From: Paraburkholderia dinghuensis
GTDB lineage: Bacteria; Pseudomonadota; Gammaproteobacteria; Burkholderiales; Burkholderiaceae
DNA length: 42,308 bases
Direction: 5' to 3'
Assembly: GCF_003837865.1 (NCBI RefSeq)
Contig: NZ_RQIS01000028.1
Span: forward strand, 1,778 to 44,085
Of the stretch, positions 8,108 through 17,244 are shown in pieces. The position numbers and the translations under genes were made by a program. Within the stretch, counting starts at the first letter, position 1. The number at the start of each line of letters is the position of its first letter. The notes beneath the pieces were generated by a model, which searched no databases, was not told where the DNA came from, and was given only the letters and a program-made list of their open reading frames with translations.

Positions 8108-8224
8108 GATAAATAGGTGAAAATAGCGTCCGCTGCGCGCTCTCGGGGCGCGCGCAGTGCTAGCCAGCGGCCGCAACAGCGGCCGCGCACTGATCAACCG
8201 ATCTAGATATAAAGGTTTGACTCC

Positions 8225-8767
8225 ATGAAAAAACTGCTGATCGCCGCCGTTGTTGGCGCACTGTCCTCGTCGATGATGCTCGCGGCTACCGACGCCGCTG
8301 CCCAGACTACGTCGACCACGGCCACCAAGCCTGCCGCGACGCCGGCCAAGCCGGCCCCGAAGCACCGCATCATCAAGCGCAAAGTGAACCCGGCCAAGGA
8401 AGCGAAGGTCGATCCTATCCCCGCGGGCTCGGAACACTGGAACTGTGCTGAAGGCATGGCGTTCGACCTGAAGGGCGACATGGCGCGTGACCAGATCGTG
8501 GTCGTCCACTGGGCGAACAAGAACTACAACCTGCCGCGTCAGGTCACCACGACCGGTGCCGACCGTTTCCACGACGTCGCCACCGGCCTCGACCTCGTCG
8601 TGATCCCGACGAAGGCGATGCTGTTCTCGGACAAGGACAGCTCGCGTCTCGCCGACGAGTGCAAGACTGTTGCCATGCAGCAAGGCGCACTGGCGCCGAC
8701 CCAGGCCGAAGCGCTGAACCCGGCAAACCGTGCTCCGGCGGCTGCAAGCCCGGCACAGGGTAAGTAA
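8225..8767 (+). CDS. Small exported protein, C-type lysozyme-inhibitor-like
   Basis: The protein is 180 residues with a clear signal peptide (MKKLLIAAVVGALSSSMMLAATDAAAQ, cleavage after AQA/AAQ near 27). A Thr/Ala/Pro/Lys-rich linker follows (about 28-60), then a compact domain with two Cys (HWNCAEGMAFDL and LADECKTVAMQ). The spacing of the two Cys and the pattern between them recall MliC/PliC periplasmic lysozyme inhibitors, but the match is only by eye. The C-terminus is again Ala/Pro-rich. It lies alone between the lyase and prpD genes, with its own upstream region of 216 bp. Function is unproven; a periplasmic or envelope role follows from the signal peptide. Confidence 0.75.
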   Translation: MKKLLIAAVVGALSSSMMLAATDAAAQTTSTTATKPAATPAKPAPKHRIIKRKVNPAKEAKVDPIPAGSEHWNCAEGMAFDLKGDMARDQIVVVHWANKNYNLPRQVTTTGADRFHDVATGLDLVVIPTKAMLFSDKDSSRLADECKTVAMQQGALAPTQAEALNPANRAPAAASPAQGK

Positions 8768-8782
8768 GCACCGGCCCACAAC

Positions 8783-8803
8783 GCGTTCCGCTTGACGGAA
8801 CGC
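8783..8803 (+). terminator. Hairpin between the secreted-protein gene and prpD
   Basis: GCGTTCCG and CGGAACGC form a perfect 8-bp stem with loop CTTGA, 15 bp after the stop at 8767. There is no T-run, so it is a weak terminator or an mRNA-end stabiliser. Confidence 0.4.
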
Positions 8804-8816
8804 CTGGAACGCCTCG

Positions 8817-10268
8817 ATGTCCGCTCCGATCGCCCATGTCCGGCCTGAGCCGGATCAGGTCCTGGTCGATATCGTCGACTATGTCCTGAGCTATCGAGTC
8901 GACAGTGCGCTCGCACTGGAGACGGCGCGGCATTGCCTGATCGACACGCTCGGCTGCGGGCTCGAGGCGCTCTCCTACCCTGCCTGCACGAAGTTGCTGG
9001 GACCGATCGTGCCTGGCACGATCGTCCCGCACGGCGCCAAAGTGCCGGGCACGCAGTTCCAGCTCGACCCGGTTCACGCCGCGTTCAACATCGGCGCGAT
9101 GATCCGCTGGCTCGACTTCAACGACACGTGGCTCGCCGCCGAGTGGGGCCATCCGTCGGATAACCTCGGCGGCATCCTCGCGACCGCCGACTGGCTCTCG
9201 CGCACCGCAGTGGCGGAGGGCAAGACACCGCTCACCATGAAGGACGTGCTCGTCGGCATGGTGAAGGCGCACGAAATCCAGGGCGCTATCGCGCTGGAGA
9301 ACTCGTTCAACAAGGTCGGTCTCGACCACGTGCTGCTCGTGAAGCTCGCCTCGACCGCCGTGGTCGGTCAGTTGATCGGCCTCACGCCCGACGAACTGAT
9401 CAACGCCGTCTCACTTGCGATGGTCGATGGCCAGTCGCTGCGCACCTACCGGCACGCGCCCAATACCGGCTCGCGCAAGTCGTGGGCCGCCGGCGACGCG
9501 ACCGCGCGCGCGGTGCGCCTCGCACTGATCGCGAAAACGGGCGAGATGGGTTATCCGTCGGCACTCACGGCGAAGACGTGGGGCTTCTACGACGTCTCGT
9601 TCAAGGGACAACCGTTCCGCTTCCAGCGCCCCTACGGCACGTACGTGATGGAAAACGTGCTGTTCAAGATTTCGTTCCCCGCCGAATTCCACGCGCAGAC
9701 CGCGGCCGAAGCCGCGATGACGCTGCACAGCATGCTCGCGCAAAACGGCAAAACGGCGGAGGACATCAAGCGGGTCACCATTCGCACGCACGAAGCGGCG
9801 AAACGCATCATCGACAAGACCGGTCCGCTCGCGAATCCCGCCGACCGCGATCACTGCATCCAGTACATGGTGGCCGTGCCGCTCCTGTTCGGTCGCCTCA
9901 CGGCCGCCGATTACGAGGACGACATCGCGCGCGACCCGCGCATCGACACGTTGCGCGCAAAGATGGTCTGTGTCGAAGACCCGCAGTTCACGAAGGATTA
10001 CCACGACCCCGACAAGCGCTCGATCGCGAACGCGCTGATCGTCGAGCTGAACGACGGCACGGCGCTCGACGAAGTCGTGGTGGAGTACCCGATCGGTCAC
10101 AAGCGACGCCGCGACGAAGGCATCCCGCTTCTGATCGAGAAGTTCCGGACCAACCTCGCGCGCCGCTTCCCCGCGAAGCAGCAGCAGGCGATTCTCGACG
10201 TCTCGCTCGATGCGGCACGGCTTCACGCCATGCCGGTCAACGAATACGTCGACTTGTACGTGATCTGA
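8817..10268 (+). CDS. prpD: PrpD-family 2-methylcitrate dehydratase / aconitase-like
   Basis: MmgE/PrpD proteins dehydrate 2-methylcitrate to 2-methylaconitate in propionate breakdown and often also act on citrate. The protein is 483 residues, the usual length for PrpD. Family blocks include CLIDTLGCGLEAL, MIRWLDFNDTWLAAEWGHPSDNLGG, HEIQGAIALENSFNKVGLDH, RKSWAAGDATARAV and KISFPAEFHAQTA. The start at 8817 is the first good ATG; its ribosome site is weak. No prpB or prpC is visible in the window; instead aconitase A follows 90 bp downstream on the same strand. The gene may therefore support the TCA cycle as much as propionate use. The symbol is given by family; the true substrate is inferred. 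Confidence 0.88.
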   Translation: MSAPIAHVRPEPDQVLVDIVDYVLSYRVDSALALETARHCLIDTLGCGLEALSYPACTKLLGPIVPGTIVPHGAKVPGTQFQLDPVHAAFNIGAMIRWLDFNDTWLAAEWGHPSDNLGGILATADWLSRTAVAEGKTPLTMKDVLVGMVKAHEIQGAIALENSFNKVGLDHVLLVKLASTAVVGQLIGLTPDELINAVSLAMVDGQSLRTYRHAPNTGSRKSWAAGDATARAVRLALIAKTGEMGYPSALTAKTWGFYDVSFKGQPFRFQRPYGTYVMENVLFKISFPAEFHAQTAAEAAMTLHSMLAQNGKTAEDIKRVTIRTHEAAKRIIDKTGPLANPADRDHCIQYMVAVPLLFGRLTAADYEDDIARDPRIDTLRAKMVCVEDPQFTKDYHDPDKRSIANALIVELNDGTALDEVVVEYPIGHKRRRDEGIPLLIEKFRTNLARRFPAKQQQAILDVSLDAARLHAMPVNEYVDLYVI

Positions 10269-10357
10269 GCAATCAGGAAACAATCAGGCAATAATCAGGT
10301 ATCCGTAGCAACCGTGTAGCAAAGCGTTATTTCCGCGATTAAACGAAGGAAAACACC

Positions 10358-13075
10358 ATGGCCCACAATCTCCACAAAACGCTAAAGGAATTCGACAGCG
10401 GCTCCGGCAAAGGCAAGTTCTACTCGCTGCCGCAGCTCGGCAAGCAGTTGGGCGTCAAGATCAATCGCCTGCCCGTCTCGATCCGTATCGTGCTCGAGTC
10501 CGTGCTGCGTAACTATGACGGCAAGAAGATCGCGGACGAGCACATCGAGCAGCTGGCGAACTGGAAGCCGACGGCATCGCGCGTCGACGAAATCCCGTTC
10601 GTCGTCTCGCGCGTCGTGCTGCAGGACTTCACGGGCGTGCCGCTGCTCGCTGACATCGCCGCGATGCGCGGCGTCGCCAAACAGGCAGGCAAGGACCCGA
10701 AGGTCATCGAGCCGCTCGTGCCGGTCGATCTCGTCGTCGACCACTCGGTCCAGATCGACTACTTCCGCCAGAAGGACGCGCTCGACCTCAACATGAAGCT
10801 GGAATTCCAGCGCAACAACGAGCGCTACCAGTTCATGAAGTGGGGCATGCAGGCGTTCGACACGTTCAAGGTCGTGCCGCCGGGCATCGGCATCGTGCAC
10901 CAGGTCAACCTCGAGTACCTCGCACGCGGCGTGCACAAGAAGACCGAAGGGGCTGACACCGTCTACTACCCGGACACGCTCGTCGGCACCGACAGCCACA
11001 CCACGATGATCAACGGTATCGGTGTCGTGGGCTGGGGCGTGGGCGGCATCGAAGCGGAAGCGGGCATGCTCGGCCAGCCGGTGTACTTCCTCACGCCGGA
11101 CGTCGTCGGCGTCGAGTTGAAGGGCAAGCTGCGCGAAGGCTGCACGGCAACCGACCTCGTGCTGACCATCACCGAAATGCTGCGCAAGGAAAAGGTCGTC
11201 GGCAAGTTCGTCGAGTTCTTCGGTGAAGGCACAGCCTCGCTGTCGCTGCCGGACCGCGCGACGATCGGCAACATGGCGCCCGAATACGGCGCGACGATGG
11301 GCTTCTTCCCGGTCGACGAAAAGACCATCGATTACTTCAAGGGCACGGGCCGCACGCAAGCCGAAATCTCCGCCTTCGAGAACTACTTCAAGGCGCAGGA
11401 CCTCTTCGGCATACCGAAGGCCGGCGAAATCGACTACACAAAGACGCTCACGCTCGACCTCGGCACGGTCGCGCCGTCGCTCGCAGGTCCGAAGCGCCCG
11501 CAAGACCGCATCGAAATCGGCAACGTGAAGTCGACCTTCACCGATCTGTTCTCGAAGCCGGTCGCGGACAACGGTTTCAACAAGAAGGCTGCCGACCTCA
11601 CGACCGAGTACAAAACGACCGACGGCGTGAAGCTGCACAACGGCGACGTGCTGATCGCCGCGATCACGTCATGCACGAACACGTCGAATCCGAGCGTCCT
11701 GCTCGCTGCCGGCCTGCTGGCGAAGAAGGCGGTGGAAGCCGGCCTCACGGTCGCGCCGCACATCAAGACCTCGCTCGCACCGGGATCGCGCATCGTCACG
11801 GAATACCTGACGAAGACGGGCCTGCTGCCGTACCTCTCGAAGCTCGGCTTCGAGCTCGCCGCTTACGGCTGCACGACCTGTATCGGCAACGCGGGCGACC
11901 TCACGCCGGAACTCAACGAAGCCATCACGAAGAACGATGTCGTTGCAGCGGCCGTGCTGTCCGGCAACCGTAACTTCGAAGCGCGTATTCACCCGAACAT
12001 CCGTGCGAATTTCCTGGCCTCGCCGCCGCTGGTCGTCGCCTACGCGATCGCGGGCAACATCACGCGCGACCTGATGACCGAGCCGGTCGGCAAGGGCAAG
12101 GGTGGCCGCGATATCTACCTCGGCGACATCTGGCCGACGAGCGACGAAGTCAACGCGCTGCTCAAGTACGCGCTCGACGCCGACGTCTACCAGAAGAACT
12201 ACAGCCAGCTCACGAAGAAGGGCGACCTGTGGAGCAAGATCGAAGGCGAAGAAGGTCAGGTCTACGACTGGCCGAAGTCGACGTACATCGCCGAGCCGCC
12301 GTTCTTCGGCTCGGACTTCTCGATGACGCCGTCGTCGTCGGTCGCCGCAGTCAAGGGCGCGCGCGCACTGGGTATCTTCGGTGACTCGGTCACGACCGAC
12401 CACATCAGCCCGGCTGGTTCGATCAAGGAAGACTCGCCGGCAGGCAAGTGGCTGAAGGAAAACGGCGTGCAGAAGGCCGACTTCAACAGCTACGGTTCGC
12501 GCCGCGGCAACCACGACGTCATGATGCGCGGCACCTTCGCGAACGTGCGCATCAAGAACCTGATGATCCCGGCGAAGGCCGACGGCACGCGTATCGAAGG
12601 CGGCCTGACGATCCATCAGCCGAGCGGCGAACAGATGTCGATTTACGACGCCGCGATGAAGTACATCGCCGCCGACACGCCGACCATGGTGTTCGCCGGC
12701 GAGGAGTACGGCACGGGCTCGTCGCGTGACTGGGCAGCCAAGGGCACGCAGCTCCTCGGCGTGAAGGCTGTGGTCGCACGCAGCTTCGAGCGTATCCATC
12801 GTTCGAATCTCGTCGGCATGGGCGTTCTGCCATTGCAGTTCAAGGGTTCGGACAGCGTGACGTCGCTCGGCCTGACCGGCGATGAAACGTTCGATATCGA
12901 AGGCCTGACCGACGACTTCAAGCCGCAGCAGGATCTGACGCTCGTGATCCATCGCAAGGACGGTAAGGAGCAACGCGTTCAGGTGCTGCTGCGTATCGAC
13001 ACGCCGATCGAAGTCGACTACTACAAGCACGGCGGTATTCTGCCGTTCGTGCTGCGCTCGCTGCTGGCGGCTTAA
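10358..13075 (+). CDS. acnA: Aconitate hydratase A
   Basis: AcnA isomerises citrate to isocitrate through aconitate with a [4Fe-4S] cluster. It is 905 residues, the normal length of the AcnA/IRP1 type. Cluster ligands are C439 (TSCTNTSNPSVL), C505 and C508 (GCTTCIGNAGD). The swivelling C-terminal domain carries GDSVTTDHISPAG and GEEYGTGSSRDWAAKG, which hold active-site Ser/Arg residues. The ATG at 10358 is preceded by GAAGGAAAACACC. It ends the TCA block and is followed by a strong terminator. Confidence 0.97.
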   Translation: MAHNLHKTLKEFDSGSGKGKFYSLPQLGKQLGVKINRLPVSIRIVLESVLRNYDGKKIADEHIEQLANWKPTASRVDEIPFVVSRVVLQDFTGVPLLADIAAMRGVAKQAGKDPKVIEPLVPVDLVVDHSVQIDYFRQKDALDLNMKLEFQRNNERYQFMKWGMQAFDTFKVVPPGIGIVHQVNLEYLARGVHKKTEGADTVYYPDTLVGTDSHTTMINGIGVVGWGVGGIEAEAGMLGQPVYFLTPDVVGVELKGKLREGCTATDLVLTITEMLRKEKVVGKFVEFFGEGTASLSLPDRATIGNMAPEYGATMGFFPVDEKTIDYFKGTGRTQAEISAFENYFKAQDLFGIPKAGEIDYTKTLTLDLGTVAPSLAGPKRPQDRIEIGNVKSTFTDLFSKPVADNGFNKKAADLTTEYKTTDGVKLHNGDVLIAAITSCTNTSNPSVLLAAGLLAKKAVEAGLTVAPHIKTSLAPGSRIVTEYLTKTGLLPYLSKLGFELAAYGCTTCIGNAGDLTPELNEAITKNDVVAAAVLSGNRNFEARIHPNIRANFLASPPLVVAYAIAGNITRDLMTEPVGKGKGGRDIYLGDIWPTSDEVNALLKYALDADVYQKNYSQLTKKGDLWSKIEGEEGQVYDWPKSTYIAEPPFFGSDFSMTPSSSVAAVKGARALGIFGDSVTTDHISPAGSIKEDSPAGKWLKENGVQKADFNSYGSRRGNHDVMMRGTFANVRIKNLMIPAKADGTRIEGGLTIHQPSGEQMSIYDAAMKYIAADTPTMVFAGEEYGTGSSRDWAAKGTQLLGVKAVVARSFERIHRSNLVGMGVLPLQFKGSDSVTSLGLTGDETFDIEGLTDDFKPQQDLTLVIHRKDGKEQRVQVLLRIDTPIEVDYYKHGGILPFVLRSLLAA

Positions 13076-13127
13076 GCAAGTCGCTCTACGGATACCGCAT
13101 CTGGCAACGGATGCGGGTCACATCTGG

Positions 13128-13154
13128 AAGCCCGACGTAAGTCGGGCTTTTTTT
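13128..13154 (+). terminator. Rho-independent terminator of acnA
   Basis: AAGCCCGAC, loop GTAA, GTCGGGCTT, then a run of seven T. It lies 53 bp after the acnA stop. Confidence 0.92.
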
Positions 13155-13632
13155 GCGGCTTGCTCGATGCTATCGGGCAAGCGCTGGCTCCGCGAAACCA
13201 GTGTGGTGTCTTTCTGAATCGACGCGATAAGGCGAAACACATTCACCACGCATACGTTATCGACGCGCATTGACTTGCATCGGGGCCGTGACTATAACAA
13301 ATCCAAAACCCTGAAGAATTCCTAAAGGACCACTTTTCCGATTCCGTACGTAATGGAACGTCGTGCTGTCGACGCAGCGTGACGTCGCTACTCCTTTGTC
13401 CGTCGACATCAAGCGTAGTTATATTGGAGTCCTCACGATACGGAAACTTTCTTACGCTGGTGGCCAGGTAATTTTTCGCCGTTGCGTCGGTGCACTTCCA
13501 GCTTTTGTGTGGAACGACTACCGCTGCCGGTGAAAGAGAGTCCATTGCGTCTTATGGTTGCGCGTTACCGCCAACGCACGATTTCGCCCACGTCCTGAAG
13601 ACCCCTACCTTGCGAGTCCGAGGAGGTATGAG
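13155..13632 (+). other. 478-bp upstream region of the 1114-residue protein gene
   Basis: This stretch is visibly richer in A/T than the TCA block. It contains one strong promoter (listed separately) and otherwise no convincing gene: small open frames on both strands lack ribosome sites and family resemblance. From the promoter, the transcript would have a leader of about 330 nt that ends in AGGAGG before the ATG at 13633. Confidence 0.5.
13270..13298 (+). promoter_or_regulatory. Sigma70-type promoter for the 1114-residue protein
   Basis: TTGACT (13270-13275), a 17-bp spacer and TATAAC (13293-13298) are close to consensus on both hexamers. It points toward the large gene; no other gene lies between. 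Confidence 0.65.
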
Positions 13633-16600
13633 ATGGCCATCAATATCCTGATCGTTATCGACGGCGAATTCCAGTTTCAAACCAATTCAGTCACGGATTT
13701 CACCTTTAACGCATTGGTGAGCACGCTGAAGGGCGCGGGCTTTCAGGTCACGACGGCCAATCGCGAAGCCGACCCCGGTGCCGATCATCAGAATTTCGTT
13801 TTTGGCGATCCCAGTATCAATCTGCTCGGCTTCGACATGATCTGGATGATTGCAGACGGAGGTTTTAACGATGCCCCGCCGTCCGGACCCGAGGGCACAA
13901 AGGGCCCCCTCGACGCGAATCAACTTAACGCTATAGCAAGTTTCATGGAGCAGGGTGGAGGCGTCTTTGCGGTGGGCGATCACTACAGCCTCGGCTCGGA
14001 CATGTGCGGCCAGATCCCGCGAGTCCGCATCATGCGGAGTTGGTACGGCTTGAACGACCCCACGAATCCACCGGTCCCACCGAACGCCCCGCCCAATTTC
14101 ACAGCTCTCGGCTCCACCCGGGCGGACACCACGGTCAAGAACAGTAGCGGGACATATCCCACGACCGACTATATGGGCAATACCATCACCCAGCCCTACG
14201 CCTACTTTGAAAATCAGTCGGACGCATTGCCACAAACCATCACACCGGCTTCGTCGCCGGCTCATCCGGTCTTGCGAAACAACGGGCACGATGTCACGGT
14301 TTATCCGGACCATATGCACGAAGGCAACGCGCTGGGCGTCGTCCCCAGCTTCGACTACACACAGCTATCGCCTTATGGCGATACCTCCCAGCGTGAATTC
14401 CGCACAATCACCTCTGCTCCCCCAGAGATGCCGACGGTCATCGCCACCGGCCAATCCCATAAGCAGGCCAGTTACTCGGTTAATGCCACTGGCCCAGTCG
14501 CAGTCGATGCGAGCCCAGCCGGCACATCGACGGTCAACACGCTTAGCGTGTACGACGGGCGCAATGTGGGTGTTGGCCGAATCGTCACCGGCTCAACGTT
14601 TCATCATTACCTGGACATCAATCTGACCGGCGTCCTCGCCACCACTGCGACGACGCTCAACAACATGGTTGGCGGCGACGCTGAACAAGGCCAGGGCCTC
14701 TCAGCCAATGCTGCGGCATTCGCCGACATTCAGGCCGTTTACATCAACATCACCAATTGGCTCGCGCGCCCGCAGCCAGCCATTGGCCTCATTCTCGATC
14801 GAAGCACCTTCAGCCAGAACGAGGTAACCGCAACGCCGAACTTCCCTGCGGCGATTTACGTGACGGTTGACGGCCTCAAGCCGTCCCAGTTTCCCGGTGG
14901 CGGCATCACCACACTTACGCCGACTGCGGCACAGCTGACACAGTGGGCACCGGCGGTCACCATCAGCGGCAGCGCGCCCATCACCATCGTCCCGACCGGG
15001 GTGGCGAGTGACGATCCCACTTTGGCGGATCGTCTGCAGCGGTTCACCTTCACCTATCAGGTCAATTTCACCGGAAACGCTTTCGGCTTCACCGGCAACG
15101 TCGCCACGATACCGGTCAGCGCATCGTTGACGACAAGCGCAGCAACTTCGCCACTCACCGACTCAGGGTTACTCGAACTTATCAAAGATGCGAACCCGTA
15201 TATGCTCGATCTCGCGGACGGAAATTCGACGTCATGGCTCAGTTCGGATATCAAAGTATTTCATGTCGTCGCCGGCGACACGTTTCAGGGCGTTTCACTT
15301 CCCGCCAATGCGACGCGCGCTGATGCGCTAAATTTTTTGCGAAGCATCGTGTCCAGTATCACGCCAAGCCAGTTCACGCAATTGCCTTCGACCGAAGCCG
15401 GCTCCGTGTTGAGCGTAGCGGCCGTGACCACGGGCAATCCGCCCAAGCCGGTCTACAACTTCGCGCTAGCCCGCGTTCGACTGAGCCCTGCGGGCGGCGA
15501 CGCCAATCCGGTACAAGTCTTCTTCCGAACGTTCATTTCTCAAACCACGGCTGCACTGACGTACCAGCTCGACGGCAGCGGCATGCCGACCGAGGGGTAC
15601 CTCCAGACATCGGGAACGCCGCCCATCGACCTTCCGGGAACGCAGAATGGCGGGACGCAATGGTTATCGTTCCCATACTTTTCGGCGATACGCGTGCAAC
15701 CGCCCAGCGCGCAGACCGACTCCGACAATTCCAAACCCGTTCAGGCGAGCGTGGGCTACCAGTTTTATGGGGCGCTGATTGACAACAACCTGAACGACCC
15801 CTATCTCACCTCGACGCCGGTATCGGGTGGCGCACAGAAATCCTTACCAACCATACTGATGGGTGAGCATCAATGCGTCGTCACCGAGGTCATCTATACG
15901 GGCGCACCGATCGTGAACGGCGCCACCCCGTCCAAGTCCGACAAGATTTCCCAGCGCAATCTGGCGATCAGTAGTGTCGCCAACCCGGGCTTGAGTGCCT
16001 CGCGCGTCGCCATGCACACGTTCGAGATCGAGGCTACGCCGGGTGCAATTTCGGCGGACTTCCCGCCTGACGAGTTGCTTTTCGCGTGGTCCAGAACAAT
16101 CCCGGGTGGCACCCTGCTCAACCTTCATATCCCGAGCTGGAACGCCCAGGATGTGGTCGATCTCGCCAATCGCTTCTATGCGCGCCACGATATCCGGGCG
16201 ATCGATGCGCATACGATCGAGCTTCCTTCCGGTGGGGACCGCTACGTCCCGATCCCGAAGAGCCTGAGCCGCCAGACAGGCGTCCTGTCCGTGCAGTTCC
16301 CTCTCGGGATACGCAAGGGCCAAAGGTTCGACGTGTCGGTTCAACAAATTACCAACCGGCAGCGCGTTACCGAACCACCGCCAAGGCAGGGCGAGCAGAT
16401 CACGCTGGAAGAAGCACGGAAACTGATTGCAGGTATTTCATCGACTGCCTCGAAGGAAACCGGGATAGCGCGCTCAGCAGATGGCGTGCCTCGCGGCGTG
16501 TTCGGCCTCGGCGACGGACGCACGCTAGTGACCGATCTATCGGTATTCGATTCGGCGGGCGACCACGCAATAATCCTCACGCAGCCATCGCCCAAACTGC

Positions 16601-16977
16601 TGGAAGCGGCGAGCCTGGAGTCGAGGCAATGGCGCGAGCCCATCGGCGCGTTTCAGATCGGTATTCCCGTATCCACACAAGAGGATATGTTGCTCTACCA
16701 TCTGCAGCTGCTGTCGATCATGAGCTGGCGCGTCGAGCATCTCGATCCGAAGAGCCCATGGTATCCGACCATGGTCTACTATCTTGAGCTACTGATCCTG
16801 AAGGTCCTGGCGCTCGGCGGTAATCCACACACCGTTCCGCCGACGCCCGACGGTAACATCCCCGTACTTCATGGAGGCGGCAAGGACGATGGCGGGGACG
16901 ATGAATGTAAGGACGAAGACACGCGGGGCGTCGTGATCGTCAACATTTACGCGCAGGGCAAAGAGCACAAGAAGTGA
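13633..16977 (+). CDS. Large protein of unknown function, ThuA-like N-terminus
   Basis: The protein is 1114 residues. The start MAINILIVIDGEFQF is set by a perfect AGGAGG six bases upstream. No signal peptide is visible. Residues 1-about 290 read like a ThuA/class-I-amidotransferase-like fold: a first strand INILIVID, then GFDMIWMIADGG, LDANQLNAIASFMEQGGG, VFAVGDHYSLGSDMCG and, later, a DGRNVGVGRIVTGSTFHHYLDINL segment. The middle (about 380-700) is Thr/Ser/Pro/Ala-rich, probably beta-sandwich. Residues about 740-810 contain GEHQCVVTEVIYTG, GATPSKSDKISQRNLAI and HTFEIEA, a pattern I have seen only in uncharacterised bacterial proteins. A helical part (SWRVEHLDPKSPWYPTMVYY) and an acidic Gly/Asp stretch (GGGKDDGGDDECKDED) end it. 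Base and codon use is lower in GC than the flanks, suggesting transfer. Function unknown. Confidence 0.85.
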   Translation: MAINILIVIDGEFQFQTNSVTDFTFNALVSTLKGAGFQVTTANREADPGADHQNFVFGDPSINLLGFDMIWMIADGGFNDAPPSGPEGTKGPLDANQLNAIASFMEQGGGVFAVGDHYSLGSDMCGQIPRVRIMRSWYGLNDPTNPPVPPNAPPNFTALGSTRADTTVKNSSGTYPTTDYMGNTITQPYAYFENQSDALPQTITPASSPAHPVLRNNGHDVTVYPDHMHEGNALGVVPSFDYTQLSPYGDTSQREFRTITSAPPEMPTVIATGQSHKQASYSVNATGPVAVDASPAGTSTVNTLSVYDGRNVGVGRIVTGSTFHHYLDINLTGVLATTATTLNNMVGGDAEQGQGLSANAAAFADIQAVYINITNWLARPQPAIGLILDRSTFSQNEVTATPNFPAAIYVTVDGLKPSQFPGGGITTLTPTAAQLTQWAPAVTISGSAPITIVPTGVASDDPTLADRLQRFTFTYQVNFTGNAFGFTGNVATIPVSASLTTSAATSPLTDSGLLELIKDANPYMLDLADGNSTSWLSSDIKVFHVVAGDTFQGVSLPANATRADALNFLRSIVSSITPSQFTQLPSTEAGSVLSVAAVTTGNPPKPVYNFALARVRLSPAGGDANPVQVFFRTFISQTTAALTYQLDGSGMPTEGYLQTSGTPPIDLPGTQNGGTQWLSFPYFSAIRVQPPSAQTDSDNSKPVQASVGYQFYGALIDNNLNDPYLTSTPVSGGAQKSLPTILMGEHQCVVTEVIYTGAPIVNGATPSKSDKISQRNLAISSVANPGLSASRVAMHTFEIEATPGAISADFPPDELLFAWSRTIPGGTLLNLHIPSWNAQDVVDLANRFYARHDIRAIDAHTIELPSGGDRYVPIPKSLSRQTGVLSVQFPLGIRKGQRFDVSVQQITNRQRVTEPPPRQGEQITLEEARKLIAGISSTASKETGIARSADGVPRGVFGLGDGRTLVTDLSVFDSAGDHAIILTQPSPKLLEAASLESRQWREPIGAFQIGIPVSTQEDMLLYHLQLLSIMSWRVEHLDPKSPWYPTMVYYLELLILKVLALGGNPHTVPPTPDGNIPVLHGGGKDDGGDDECKDEDTRGVVIVNIYAQGKEHKK

Positions 16978-16993
16978 ACGTGCGCGGAATCGC

Positions 16994-17013
16994 GCCCTGC
17001 CTTACGGCAGGGC
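16994..17013 (+). terminator. Hairpin after the large gene
   Basis: GCCCTGCC, loop TTAC, GGCAGGGC form a perfect 8-bp stem 17 bp after the stop at 16977. Only a short T-run (CTTT) follows at some distance, so termination is probable but not certain. Confidence 0.5.
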
Positions 17014-17244
17014 CGAGCTTTGGTCGCCGACTGAAAGAGACGCCCTGGAATAATGCCCGGCGCAAGCGGCATGAACGGAGGTTCGGCGGATATCCCAGGT
17101 GGCAAGGACGTCATCGCAATCCGCCTTTCGTATCGTCAGCATGAATCGCCTCGCACCGGATACCCATGTCGACGGGCAAGCAACGTTCGGGGGAACGAAG
17201 CACGTACTCTGTAACCCAGCGCTGTAACCCAGTGGTATCGAAAA

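Noticed and set aside
17209..17232. Doubled CTGTAACCCAG downstream of the response regulator
   Set aside because: Two 11-bp copies with a 13-bp period near no promoter; probably a chance small duplication.
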